Assembly (NCBI GenBank): GCA_030248215.1
Contig: JASANG010000768.1
Span: 1 to 64,000, forward strand
Length of the DNA stretch: 64,000 bases
Origin: Enoplolaimus lenunculus
Lineage: Eukaryota > Nematoda > Enoplea > Enoplida > Thoracostomopsidae
Reading direction: 5' to 3'
Position 1 is the stretch's first letter; each line of letters opens with the position of its first letter. Below the pieces are notes generated by a model, which did no database searches, was not told the origin of the DNA, and saw only the letters and a program-made list of their open reading frames with translations. This document shows, piece by piece, positions 1 through 11,300 of this stretch. The position numbers were made by a program, and so were the translations under genes.

Positions 1-345
1 CGGATTCCAGTTCCGGCCGATAAATCCATAGTTGTCCTGGTAATAAACCCGATTATTACATTTTATCGGATTTTCCAGTATTTCGACGTTAATAATTTTT
101 GCGTTTTTCATTTTGAAGTTGAATTGTTTGTAGTTTGCGGGTAGAAACCAATTCGTAACAGCCATGGCACTTGCGAAATTCAGCGATTTTACTACAGTTC
201 TGCAAGATATTTGATTCGAATTTCATTATGTCATTATTGAAATACCGCATTTTTCAAATATTATCACAAATAAATAAATCTGTATTATTTTCGCTTTCCG
301 TTCAAGTAAACGGTAATTTTTAACATCCGACTGCCCCCAGGGGTC
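1..345. other. Unassigned A+T-rich stretch
   Basis: No gene, repeat family member or structured RNA was recognised here. It precedes a partial family C element. Confidence 0.4.
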
Positions 346-503
346 AGGTTCCGTATTCTCTCAAACGTGTGTAGGCGTCTATCACAAGTTGACGATGGGA
401 CTGGTAATTTTCGAACCACTGATTGGTAAGGTTCAAAACTCAGCACGTTTGTCGTACTTGATTTGTACCTATTTCTATTCGAATTTTGAGACCCAAAGTT
501 GAG
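346..503. mobile_element. Family C MITE, left part
   Basis: The left end resembles the family C terminus (CCGTATTCTCAAATGTGTG, then a CACCAGTT-like stretch), followed by the usual body with GTAACTTTCGAACCA-like sequence. The right half is missing; a family A element begins directly after it at about 504, so this copy was probably cut by that insertion. Confidence 0.55.
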
Positions 504-507
504 CCAA

Positions 508-687
508 TGTTACTTTAAGGGGCGTAACAGTAGATTAAGCGTATTCCTAAGCCTAAAAGCCTAAGCCTAAGCATTGCAAAAATGTGTTCCTAAGCCTAAG
601 CCTAAGCCCAAGCAAAAAATGTAATCTAGAATCTAAAGTTACTGTTTTATAGACCCATCAGAAACCTGGACGCCCCTTAAAGTAACA
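508..687 (+). mobile_element. Family A MITE with telomere-like core
   Basis: Perfect 17 bp terminal inverted repeats, TGTTACTTTAAGGGGCG at 508-524 and its reverse complement at 671-687, enclose about 145 bp. The core carries runs of GCCTAA (nematode telomere hexamer) separated by GCATTGCAAAAATGTGTTCC-like linkers. There is no coding capacity, so it must be mobilised in trans. This is the best-preserved short copy. Confidence 0.85.
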
Positions 688-689
688 TG

Positions 690-815
690 GGCCTGCAAGG
701 AGTGGCATTCAATGGTTTTCAATGAGTAGCAAGCAAGGTGGAAAATTCTCTCGGGGGTTTGGCCAAAATTTTTCCAGGACGACTGGCCATCATTCCCCAC
801 CTTGGCTACGGGCCC
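690..815 (-). mobile_element. Family F element, partial
   Basis: Shows the family F body in reverse: GCAAGGTGGAAAATT-like sequence, CCAAAATTTTTCCAGGA, and the CTTGGCTACGGGCC end. The left end is degraded. Confidence 0.45.
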
Positions 816-1002
816 GGGTCCGCCTCCGCCGTTTGCTAATTCAATATATTGGATGTCACCATGTAACACAACATAATCCAATGTTCACAGTTCAACTGCT
901 ACCAGCAGGAGCGTACATAAAAGATGGGATAGCCTGAACATTTTCTTGCCCGCCATGGTTGTGTACGAAACATTAACATGTCGTCATACCCGCCCGGGTC
1001 AA

Positions 1003-1440
1003 TGTGTACTTTTAGGGCCGTAGCAGTAGGTTAAGCGTATACCTAAACCTAAGCCTAAGCATTGCAAAAACGTATTCCTAAGCCTAAGCCTAAGCCTAAG
1101 CGTTGCAAAAGCGTATTCCTAAACCTAAGCCTAAGTTTTGCAAAAACGTATTCCTAAGCCTAAGCCTAAGCCTAAGCGTTGCAAAAGCGTATTCCTAAAC
1201 CTAAGCCTAAGCTTTGCAAAAACGTATTCCTAAGCCTAAGCCTAAGCGTTGCAAAAGCGTATTCCTAAACCTAAGCCTAAGCTTTGCAAAAGCGTATTCC
1301 TAAGCCTAAGCCTAAGCCTAAGCGTTGCAAAAGCGTATTCCGAAGCCTAAGCCGAAGCCTAAGCAAAAAATGTAGTATACAATGAAAGCCTACTCTTTTA
1401 CAGACCCACCACACAACGGGACGGCCTTAAAAGTAACATG
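1003..1440 (+). mobile_element. Family A MITE with expanded telomere-like array
   Basis: Inverted ends are GTACTTTTAGGGCCGT near 1005 and ACGGCCTTAAAAGTAAC ending 1438. The interior (about 1036-1372) is a long array of GCCTAA hexamers broken by GTTGCAAAAGCGTATTCC spacers. The motif GTATTCC begins at 1072, 1113, 1148, 1189, 1224, 1259, 1294 and 1335, giving spacings of 41, 35, 41, 35, 35, 35 and 41 bp. The two unit sizes differ by exactly one hexamer. Confidence 0.8.
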
Positions 1441-1662
1441 CCCCCCCCGCTCGAAATGAACTCCTGGCATCGCTCTAGGTTACTAGCACGGTTTGACTCT
1501 GTCAATAAACGTTTTAATACCTGGCTGCCTATGATGACGCACCATTGTACCGAAAAAAAACCCAACACAACAAACCTGATTTTTATAACGGTATTTTTAG
1601 ACACAGTTGTTTACCGTCATTCTCGTGTGTGTTTTTAAATGATATCCACAACACACAGTGGT

Positions 1663-1723
1663 AGTTATAACCCCCCCCCCAATAGGACCCCACGTAGGTG
1701 GCTGTCCCAGGGGGGTTATAACT
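1663..1723. repeat. Short perfect inverted repeat
   Basis: AGTTATAACCCCCC at 1663-1676 pairs with GGGGGGTTATAACT at 1710-1723, leaving a 33-base loop. It could be a small foldback or the ends of a very small element. The C run before the loop makes the exact edge uncertain. Confidence 0.6.
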
Positions 1724-2092
1724 TCTCACAGATTTGATACCGGGTTAATATTTTTTTGAACGCCTGTAAGGAATAGGTTGGTTTTCTATACGGATTTTGG
1801 GGATTTTATAGACGGATAATGTTATTAAAATGAAAACGATACACAATCTATTGTTGCATCAGGATTAATTTTGGATCTCCATTGTACATTTCGCTCACGG
1901 CCGCAGGAAGCCACTTTCCATGCGTCCCAATGGTTGTGGGCCCACCTCAAGAAGCGGCTCCACTCCAAAGAATCCCATCCCAAGGATGGGCCACGTCAAG
2001 GAGGATCCCATCCCAAGGAGTGGCCTGCACCCTAATAAGATTTTTGTCAGTCTGAGTAGGAACCGGGACTTCAAACCTTTTTAACTAAAGCA
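1724..2092. other. Unassigned spacer with short direct repeats
   Basis: No gene seen. Around 1960-2025 the phrase CCCATCCCAAGGA recurs with CTCAAGAAG- and CACTCCAAAG-like stretches, suggesting an old local duplication. Confidence 0.35.
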
Positions 2093-2290
2093 GCTGGAAA
2101 ATCGGATTACGAATGGTTTCGAACTAGCGACCTTCTGCTTTTCAATCAGACGCTGTTAAAGCTGCGCTACGTAGCTTTGTCGACTATGTATGTCGAGTAT
2201 ACGCTGTCGGCTAGCATACAATACAATGTACATTTCATGTACTGCATATGCACCAGAACAAGCATATCTTGCATGGTTACAATTAAACCT
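2093..2290 (-). mobile_element. tRNA-like SINE, family S2
   Basis: On the minus strand 2101-2180 reads like a degraded tRNA: a D-arm TAGCGCAGCTTTAACAGCG, an anticodon loop with GAA (Phe type) and a T-arm box GGTCGCTAGTTCGAAACC. The acceptor stem pairs only partly, so it is not a working tRNA gene. The sequence up to 2285 (GTCGAC..TACAATGTACAT..CAGAACAAGCAT) recurs at 32330-32450 beside another tRNA-like block, which marks both as copies of one repeat. Confidence 0.5.
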
Positions 2291-2404
2291 GAAAAATTCA
2301 CAATTTAAAAAATATTTTGATCATCGCGCGGGCCCCCACCCTGAAAATTTTGAGGAGCCCCACTCTAGCCTGCTCGGTACGCACTCCCCCACGCACGCTT
2401 TGCG

Positions 2405-2505
2405 TACGCTCAGGCTTTAAGGCTTAGGCTTTGGAATTGTCATGCCCAAACCTAAACCTTTGCAAAATTAACTAAGCCTAAACCTAAACCTAAAGCCTTA
2501 ACTTT
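2405..2505. repeat. Degenerate telomere-like repeats
   Basis: Scattered GGCTTAGG and CCTAAACCTAAACC runs on both strands with no clear inverted ends. Probably the remains of a family A or B element. Confidence 0.4.
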
Positions 2506-2846
2506 AAATTTGGGTGAAATGAATAATAAGACGTTTTAGCACTGCATACATTCTTTTCTCCATTGTTTTGGAACTTGATGTTTCAGTATAAGTTAGCCGT
2601 CATTGGATTAGGCTTAAGCTTAAGTTGAGACAAACCCGTAACCAGCTAACCTTGCTAAGGGGGGGCTAAACTTAAAAGCTTATGGGTGGAAATATACAAG
2701 AACCACAGTAAAATGTGTAATAAGTTATTGAACCGGTCTACACAATGAATATATCGTATTTTCATTAATTCATATTGGTGGCACTTGCTAAGTGTATACG
2801 GTCACCCCTTGGATTCAGGGAATTTTTCTGTTGGAAAGTCCAGCAA

Positions 2847-3093
2847 TGTATATGTCGTAGGCGAATCTGCTATTCAAGCCAATTACCTATTGGCCTAGGC
2901 CAACCTGCTATTTTGCGTAATAGCTGTTTCGCCTAGGCTAAACTGCTATTAAACTTATAGACCAATTAGATTTGATTACTTGTACAGACGCAACAGCGTT
3001 TACCAATCAGTGTTAGTTTTACATCACTGTTGTTTTTCTACATCTTACACTCGCTATTTGGCCTACATATCAGATGGGCCTACGACATATATA
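2847..3093. mobile_element. Family J element, ends TATATGTCGTAGGC
   Basis: TATATGTCGTAGGC near 2849 and its complement GGCCTACGACATATA near 3080 are inverted ends about 245 bp apart. The left half, with GAATCTGCTATTCAAGCC and CAATTAC-TATTGG, recurs at 24641 and 33868. Confidence 0.55.
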
Positions 3094-3370
3094 TCGATTT
3101 TCGTTGTTTATAAGAGCTAAATCGAATGATGGTAAATTTTTCAACCATTGGTTCAATTGTTACAATGAAATAATTATATTTTAAGCTCGCTGCCTTAACT
3201 TTTTATGACCATTTTTGTCGTCAAATTACAGAAAATCGACTATGTATTTATAATTTGAAATAACTTCAATTATCGTAGTAATCGTGTTTTAAACATTATT
3301 ACCAGAGTGATATTTTGAATTTAATATTTATTATTTGGTCAAATTTTAAAAGCCTAAACTGGCCACAACA

Positions 3371-5265
3371 ATGGCACTAATCGACGTTCAGTCAGCTGCA
3401 TTAGCCCTCGCTGAACTCCGTGGTCAAATTAACGGTCAAACAATTTCAAATACGGTGCAGTCAAACTCAACAAATCATACTCAAAATTCATCGCCACATT
3501 TGAAATTTTCATCCTTAACGTCCGCTGGACCAGGAGCAATTTCACAACAACAATTTTCATCGGCTCTGTGCGCATTTACAAACGCAACAAATAGCCGAAT
3601 ACAAGCGATTTGTTCGTCTAGTCAAGGGCAACGGGCTAGTCCTACGGCGGCTGGATCGGCCGACATTAGGGGTAAAGACTCGTCCGTTACGGCGATGCCG
3701 TCTTCAGCGAACGGTGAACAAACGATGGCAGCACAGTTGAAGCTAATGACACCTGCACAAGCGGCTGATATTAGCAGTTTATTGCTTGGTCACAAGTATG
3801 ATATTGGTGAGTTGTATTAAGTTTAAGTCAAGTATCATTAGGCCGTGTTGCGTCAGCTGCAGGCGGGGTGGGTGGGCACAGGGACAGTCCTCCATTTTGG
3901 TTGTTACAATCAATGTTTCAGACGGCCTTAAATAAATTTTGAGAACAATGATAAGGTTACCTGCCTGACGAATTACAAAAATTGCTTTTGAGTTTTCGTT
4001 CGTTTCGCTTGCGAGTTTCTTCCACTATTGTAAACTGTTTCACGATGCATGTGCTCTGTGTTTTTATGACAGCTGCTACGCCTCTGTCGCTAGACACTAG
4101 TAAGTTTTTGTATACTTCCCTCGCGCACACATTTAGGCGTAGGCTTAGGCACAGCCTTGGTCGACGGCTTAGATTTTGGAAAATGCTTTCTTAACCCGGA
4201 ACTTTTGTCTAAGCCGTTTACCTAAGCTTTAGCCTAAGCAATCCTAAATGTGGATTGGAAGTGTATATGACAACTCTAGTGTGCCGATGTTTATTGGCTC
4301 ATAACCAAAAGAGTCAGAAATGGTGTTAGTCAGCTCTATTAAAAATTTTCTCACCCCAGAAAAATATTGGCCTATCCTATAGGTCCGTTTCACATAATGG
4401 TGGACTGTATGGCGTGCAAGACCTTAATCAAACTTAACTTTATTTATCCCTTATTTCAGATTTGCCAAAACACCTGTTATCACCCGATTCCATTGTGACC
4501 AAGCCAGTACAGTTATCGAAACCTGGACCGACAGCATTCAAGTCCATTCCTTCCAACGACACCGAACGCTGTATCGGCGGCGGATCGGCGAGGTCTCATA
4601 TTGTCCGTCATCCGGTTGAAGTTCCACGGACAAACCGCGCTATTTTATCGACAAATTCCATCGGTTTAAATTTAATTCCACCGCACATTCAACCGGATCC
4701 AATTGAAATCAACAAACCGGACGATCCGATGTTACCGTTAGAACTCTCGGTTGAGTTTCCTACCCGTTCTGCTACAGCGCAACCGGACACACAACAGCTC
4801 TCAGCGTTTCGTAGCCGGTTGGCGAGCATTGGTCACTCGGTTCAAAATCGAATTACACCGCCGCGAGCGTTAATGAACCCGTTATCGGCAGCGGCGATTC
4901 TACGAAACCGAAATATACCACCGGTTTCCGGAACGAATCTGTCACCGTCATCAATGGCCGCTGGAGCGATGATTGGCGGAGTTGCCGAACGTCTACTCAA
5001 TGGTGTATCGAATTGTTTGGGCAATTCAGCATTGACCAATGAAAATGTTGCAAATTGTAAATCGCACATTGCGATTGCAAATGGCGACGCTGATTCGATG
5101 AGACATAACTCTACGCAGAGCACCGCAACTTGCGCAACAGCAAATGCGGTCAACGATTACGCAACACGAATGATTGATTCTGTGGTGTCGAATACGATCG
5201 CGTTTCGGCAACAACAACAACAACAGCAACAACAACAGCAGCAGCAGCAACCACAACAACAACAC

Positions 5266-5325
<60 letters not shown>

Positions 5326-8300
5326 CCACAACAACAACAACCACAACAACAACAACAACGACAGGAACAACAACAGGAACAACAACAACAGGAACAACAA
5401 CAACAACAACAACAAATTGCAAATGAAATCGCTGAATTTCCGTTGGAATTGGCGAATTTAGCGTCGAGCGTCAATGATAATCGGTTATCGCCAATGATCG
5501 ATTTGAATTTGGTGGTGGCGTACGAACCAGCGTTTCAAACCAACTCAACACCTGGAATGAAGGCAACAGCTGGTGGAACAACTCCGAAGAGCACCGCAAC
5601 CGTGATGGGGTCGTGTCGAAATCGGGTGTCGCGGTGCAAGGTTTGTCCAATGGTAAGTGAAGACGTTGCAATTTTTCCATAACTGTTACCACTTGCACGT
5701 TTAGCTAAAATGAGACGTTTTTGACTAAGGATTTATGTTTACCAAATCAGTGAAGTTGGCCGAAACCGGCACTAACTTTGAGCGTCTGGTCTTGGTTACA
5801 GTAAGATAAATAGCAACAGTTACAGATGAGCGTTTATCGGAAATTTTTAACTTTTAATTTTAAATTAGTTGTCTGGCTAAAGTGTAAAATTCATTTAAGT
5901 AGCGACTGACGGAACTTGTGTCTATGCAGGTCTGTGCTTTACGAAATGGCAGGCTTTTATCATCTTTTGACGACAACTTAAGCTTAATCAAAGTAAGTAG
6001 AAATGCGGGCTTTTGCCATTTTCTAATGAGTACCAAAGAGTTATTAACTGGGGGTTGGAGTCGCTTTTTTCTCAAACCACCCACGAATAAATTACCTTGG
6101 TATTTGTTGTTCAGCGGTTGGTTTACCTCGGGTCACGCATATTCCAATGAACAACTGATCGAAACCTAATTTCAAAAGCTTCGAAACCGCTCGCTCTGAA
6201 TGCTAAAAGTTGTACCAAACGGATTGCATCTCTGAGGGAACAAGAGATTTTTACCGGATACCACGCAGTATATAATTGTGAATAAAAGCGAGCAAAAAGA
6301 CGAACGCTATTTACTATATACAACAGTGCTGAATTTCCGCTTTGATCCGTGATGGACATCCAAGGCCTGGGAGATAACCTAATGGATTTGCACGGTTCTA
6401 TCAGGAACTAAATGTTCCCGGAACAGGAACACGAACAGGAATTGAATTTTTTTGCTGGAGTCGGAACAGGAGCAGCAACCGGAATTTGAGATAATTTTCA
6501 TCATCGAATTACTGTTGGGCTTTTTAGAAAACTTTGCCAAAAACGGCTTAAGCTAATATTGAGCTGTTTTCTGCGACATCACAACAGAAACAGTTTATTA
6601 AAAGAAATGGAAGTAATTACTAAAACTCTCATGTCGAAATAACAATTTTTTAAAGACAAAGTTTCCAATGTTTAAATGATTAGGCATAATTTGTGACAAA
6701 ACCGTAAAAATTCCGGTTCCTGCATCTCATATATATGAAATTGAAAACGGAGGAACCAAATACCGTTCAAGTTTTGATTTAGTGCTCATGCGTTGCAAAA
6801 ATACAAATTGCATGCAATTTATCTAACGGAACACTGCTATTAACTTTGTTGTAACAGATATTGCAGCAATTTTGAATCTAAGATTTAACCTTAAATCAAA
6901 GAAAAAATTAATTTGGCCAAAATCCCAAACTGGCACTGGCAAAAACGTTGAAAAATAAGTTAAATTAAGTTACCAACCGTAGCGTTGCATATTACTCGCA
7001 CTTGCCAGATGGTGTAAATTTTTATATCGCTGGCTTTAATGTCTTAATTGATGCGCGAAGCTTACATTTTTGGCAAACTTTGTAAAATTTAAACCGAAAT
7101 GTAAAAGTCATTTGTTTTAGCGATACGTATTGCACTTGTACTGCACAATATTTTTATGTGATTTAGCGAATTTAAGATGCCATGAATCGGAAACCGCTGT
7201 AGTTGTTTTGAAATTTTTTAGTTTCAAATATTAGCTATGTAATTTAGGTGCAAATTTAACGTTTTTTGCAATGCTAACTGTTTAGATATTTTGAGGGTTA
7301 TCGCGATAATAACACAGTTTTGGCTTTGGCTAATAATTTTATTCAATTAGCAAGCACTACGTGCTATGTTAGCTATTGGCTGGGTTCACTCAAATACTAC
7401 TTAAATATGACTGCTTAATTAAGTATTTGATCACAATTGCGTTGCAGATTTTTTGTTTTCAATTGCATACTTAAGATAAGCAAATATTAATGTGTCGAAT
7501 CCGTGGCATTAATATCTGAAATATTTCTACAAAAGTGGGTCTGAAAAATTTCAGACATGAAGGTGTGAAATTTAAGACTTTATTTGACAAACGTTTGCAA
7601 CACATATTTCTGAAATACAAGACAATTATGTCTAAAATCTAAAAACAGATTATCTGGTTTTTGAGACATGTAAGTTTTAGAAAAAACAAAGATTCGCGGG
7701 GACATTTTCACTAAATAAGACAGTCGATGCTCTACCAAATACCAGAATTTCTCAAGCTAACATACGTCCAAGAGGTAAACTTAAAGTGGCAGATACTCAA
7801 CTCAATCCGAATTAGTTTCAAAATTCATTTATTTATTTTCGAATGTACTTTTGCCAATTGAAATAAGAAATTTAGGAAATATATGTACGCATTACAGTTA
7901 CTCCCAAGGTGTTGATACTTAAAGTTTTAGTAAATTTTAACCAGCTATAGGGCAAGAGAAAGTTTGATTTTAAAACTATAGAGATATATATTAACTGACT
8001 GATTTACGTTATAGCAACAGATTTGAAAAAAATTATTTAACAGTTAATATTAATATAAAACAATTGCGATAGTTTGAGGTAATTATTAAATATACACCGA
8101 TGTTTCGTTTCAACTCGCCGCAGTGCACTGTGTCCAGTAATTGGTTTGCTTTTATGAAGGTAAGACCAAGAGTGGATGATGCATATTAACAAGAATATGC
8201 AACTGGTTACATTCTGTGTACAAATGAATGTACCCGGCACGCCTTGAGTTTTTGCCCCACCCCCTTTATTTAGAGGGGGATACAACCTATGCGAACCATG

Positions 8301-11300
8301 CCACTTTATGTATCCGGCAATAAATTGCTTCACTTATAATTTAATTTAGGGTTATTGCATGTGACAACGACCCCACCCCTCTCTAAACAAAGGGGGTCGG
8401 CCAAAAACGCAGCTTCCGGTGGTACATTTTGTACCGTGCGGAACCGAGAGTGGCACACTCTTGTATCATGCACTCTTGGTAAGATCAACGGTTTTTGTGC
8501 ACTTTCTTCCTACAGATTTCAAAATTTTTAGATTCTAGCATATTTTAGGCTTAGTTTTATAGTTCAAGGCGGAATTACGACTTGGGCTAGTCCTAGGCGG
8601 GATCATGTGTGACAAAGTTGTGCGTTTTCTGATTGGTTACTTGATATTCGTAATTCGCGTGCATTTGTAGCAGAGAAAGAATTATGCCGTAGGCAAGCCA
8701 AACGCTCTGGACTAGTCCAATTTGGAATTGGGCTGAATTACGACTTAGGCTACGACATATATTTGTCGTAGCCCAGGATAAAAGTTTATACACATCTTTC
8801 ACCGAAGCATTGTGTTTCGAGTTATGTTACAGTTTTCATATATTTCAAAATTTCACACTTTGATCTATTGATAACTCGGTCGTTTACGAATCGTGTCTTG
8901 CACTGTTATTAATTAAATCTATGTTGACAAAACTTGACCAATATGCAACGACTTTGCATACTTATATAAAAATCGGTTGGAACGTTGCCCAAAATACGTA
9001 TGTGTGACGTTTCAGCTTTAACAATATACAATTACTAAAACAGCCAATTTGCAAACTTGCAATTTTAGCCACAAACCGTGAGTATCTACAATATAACATT
9101 TTGCCGCACCAACGTTTTTTACCCGATTTTAAACGATTTTTTGGTAAACTTTTTAAAATTTTACCCAGTCGCTACAGTTGTTGTTCGTTTCTGTCGGTTT
9201 TTTTGTGTGAATATATTAAAATTGACCGGGCCTTCGGTGTGGTAAATGATAACACATTTATCACAAAACCAAAGTTTTTATTTTTTTAAAAAGTTTATAC
9301 CAAAAAGGTTTCGGGTTGAAAGAAAATGTTCATTTTTGGGCACAGTCGCGCAAACAAAAAGTTATTTCTGTACTGACGGCACGCAAAAGAGCACAATATA
9401 TTGTAAAAATTCCTAGCAACCATGAATGCCGGTAGGTATGTGCTATGAGGTACAGTTGTGTACCATTTGTAATTTAAATACAATTTTGGCTGGGTTTTTG
9501 AAATGTTTACATAAGTATTTAGTTAAGTTCTACTTAAGTAATTACTTAAATCGCCGATTTAAGTAAATACTTAAATTTTCGATCAAACACAAATAAACGC
9601 CAAATGTCAGTGATTGTCATAACAAGAAAGTATTAGTTTTGCTTTGATATAAGGAACCCAGGATGCTCCATTTGCACTTCTTCGAATCTGTGTTCAACCG
9701 GATACCAATAAAATGCCGGAGCCGGATATCCGGTTGAACGCTGCTTCGCGCATACCAACCGGATCAAAATGTTTTACCAGAAAAAAAGTTGTACTCTAAA
9801 GTGGTTACATTATTCGAGGTACTTGTGTTTACTCATGAACTCATATCAGTGGATACAAAGGGACTGAAAAATACAATAAATTTTTGATTTTTATTTGCCA
9901 GATTTTGGCTTTCTGATCTGGTTAAGTCGTTTGTACTCACTCGTTTACAAGTTACAGCCCAACTTAATGAGTACCAGCTCCGTTTGACGATTTTGGGGTC
10001 TCCAGAAAAGTCTTGACATCGTTCTGTATTACCAGTGCAGGCGGAAGTGCTCCTAAACCTTTCAATTGTGGGAGTCATCCTTGATGGTCCCATATTGGCA
10101 AACTAAATTTTTTTCACGTACCACGAAGTTATACAGCTGTGAAACACTTTATTGGAAGCCCTCTTGGGCGTGGAATAAACAGGTAAGGTCATGAGAAGGT
10201 CAAATATGCAAAAAATTTTCAAAATCCAACCATTTTTCGGTAAACGCGGGCTGGGGGATAACGAAAAACCCCCTTTATAAGTAATGTTAGAACCATTTGA
10301 ATTCTTATTTTATTTAAAAATTCATGACACCGTATGATCTGTTATCACAGTTTTGTCTGCCTTCACAGTGTCAAGTTGTCAAAGTATAATACTGGCTTTT
10401 GAAATTTTTTGTCAAAATACGTCAGTACTTTACGTACCTACTAAAAATACTGTGGGAACATCAGCCAGAAAGGGTCAGGGGTGCTCAGCTTCCTTGGAAG
10501 AATTTTGGCTCATCTGAAAAAATTTTAAACCTTACTTGTAAGTTATCGAAAACGCTTGTATGCCTCTACAGTCCTGTCGTCAAAACTGTCTGTATCTTCA
10601 AGTCTTTGATGCTTGCAGCGGAATTTAGTTATTTATAAATTTAAAGTAGTAATAGTGAAGGGATGTGTGTGTGGCAATGTGTCAGGATCCCAACAGAAAC
10701 TTTAGTTTTGCCGTAACACAAACAGGAACTGAATTTCTTTGCAGAAACCGGAACAGGAACAGAAACTTCAATTTGAAATAATTTTCGTTACCGAATTACG
10801 GTTGGAATTTTCATTCAACCTGCCAAAAACCGCTGAAGCGAATTTTCAGCCATTTCATCATGGAGCTCTGCGAAAAACACGCCAGAGACAGTTTATTAAC
10901 AAAATTGAACTAATTAGAAAAACAGTCATGTTAAAATAACAATTTTTTACATGCAAAGTTTTCAGTATTTAAATATTTATGAATTAAATTTGCCATAAAA
11001 CCGCAAAAATGCCGGTTCCTGCATATTTGAGTGCAGGAATAGGAACCGGAATTGAATTTTTGCACGAGTTCTGGTTGGAACAAAATTCCGGTTGAACCCT
11101 GCAATGTGTAAATATTAATTTTAAATTTTTAAATTAATATTTATCGCTCACGTAAGTGATACATTCAAGTTAATGGATAATCTTGACATTGAAGAAAATC
11201 TTTGGTTTGATTTTTTAAAAATACGATATTGTATTAGCTTGGTTAGCGTTTCTTTAAGACAGTGTCACTACCTGAAATATACATTCATATCGGTGTTCGA

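Noticed and set aside
1036-1372. True chromosome end
   Set aside because: The hexamers are interrupted by linkers and bounded by inverted repeats of a MITE, with unique sequence on both sides.
2101-2180. Functional tRNA-Phe gene
   Set aside because: The acceptor stem pairs poorly and the sequence is part of a repeat with copies at 31292 and 32252.
5026-5474. Long reverse-strand frames of poly-Leu, poly-Val and poly-Cys, and a forward poly-Asn frame
   Set aside because: They are shadows of the CAA/CAG tract of the LIN-29-like exon in other frames.
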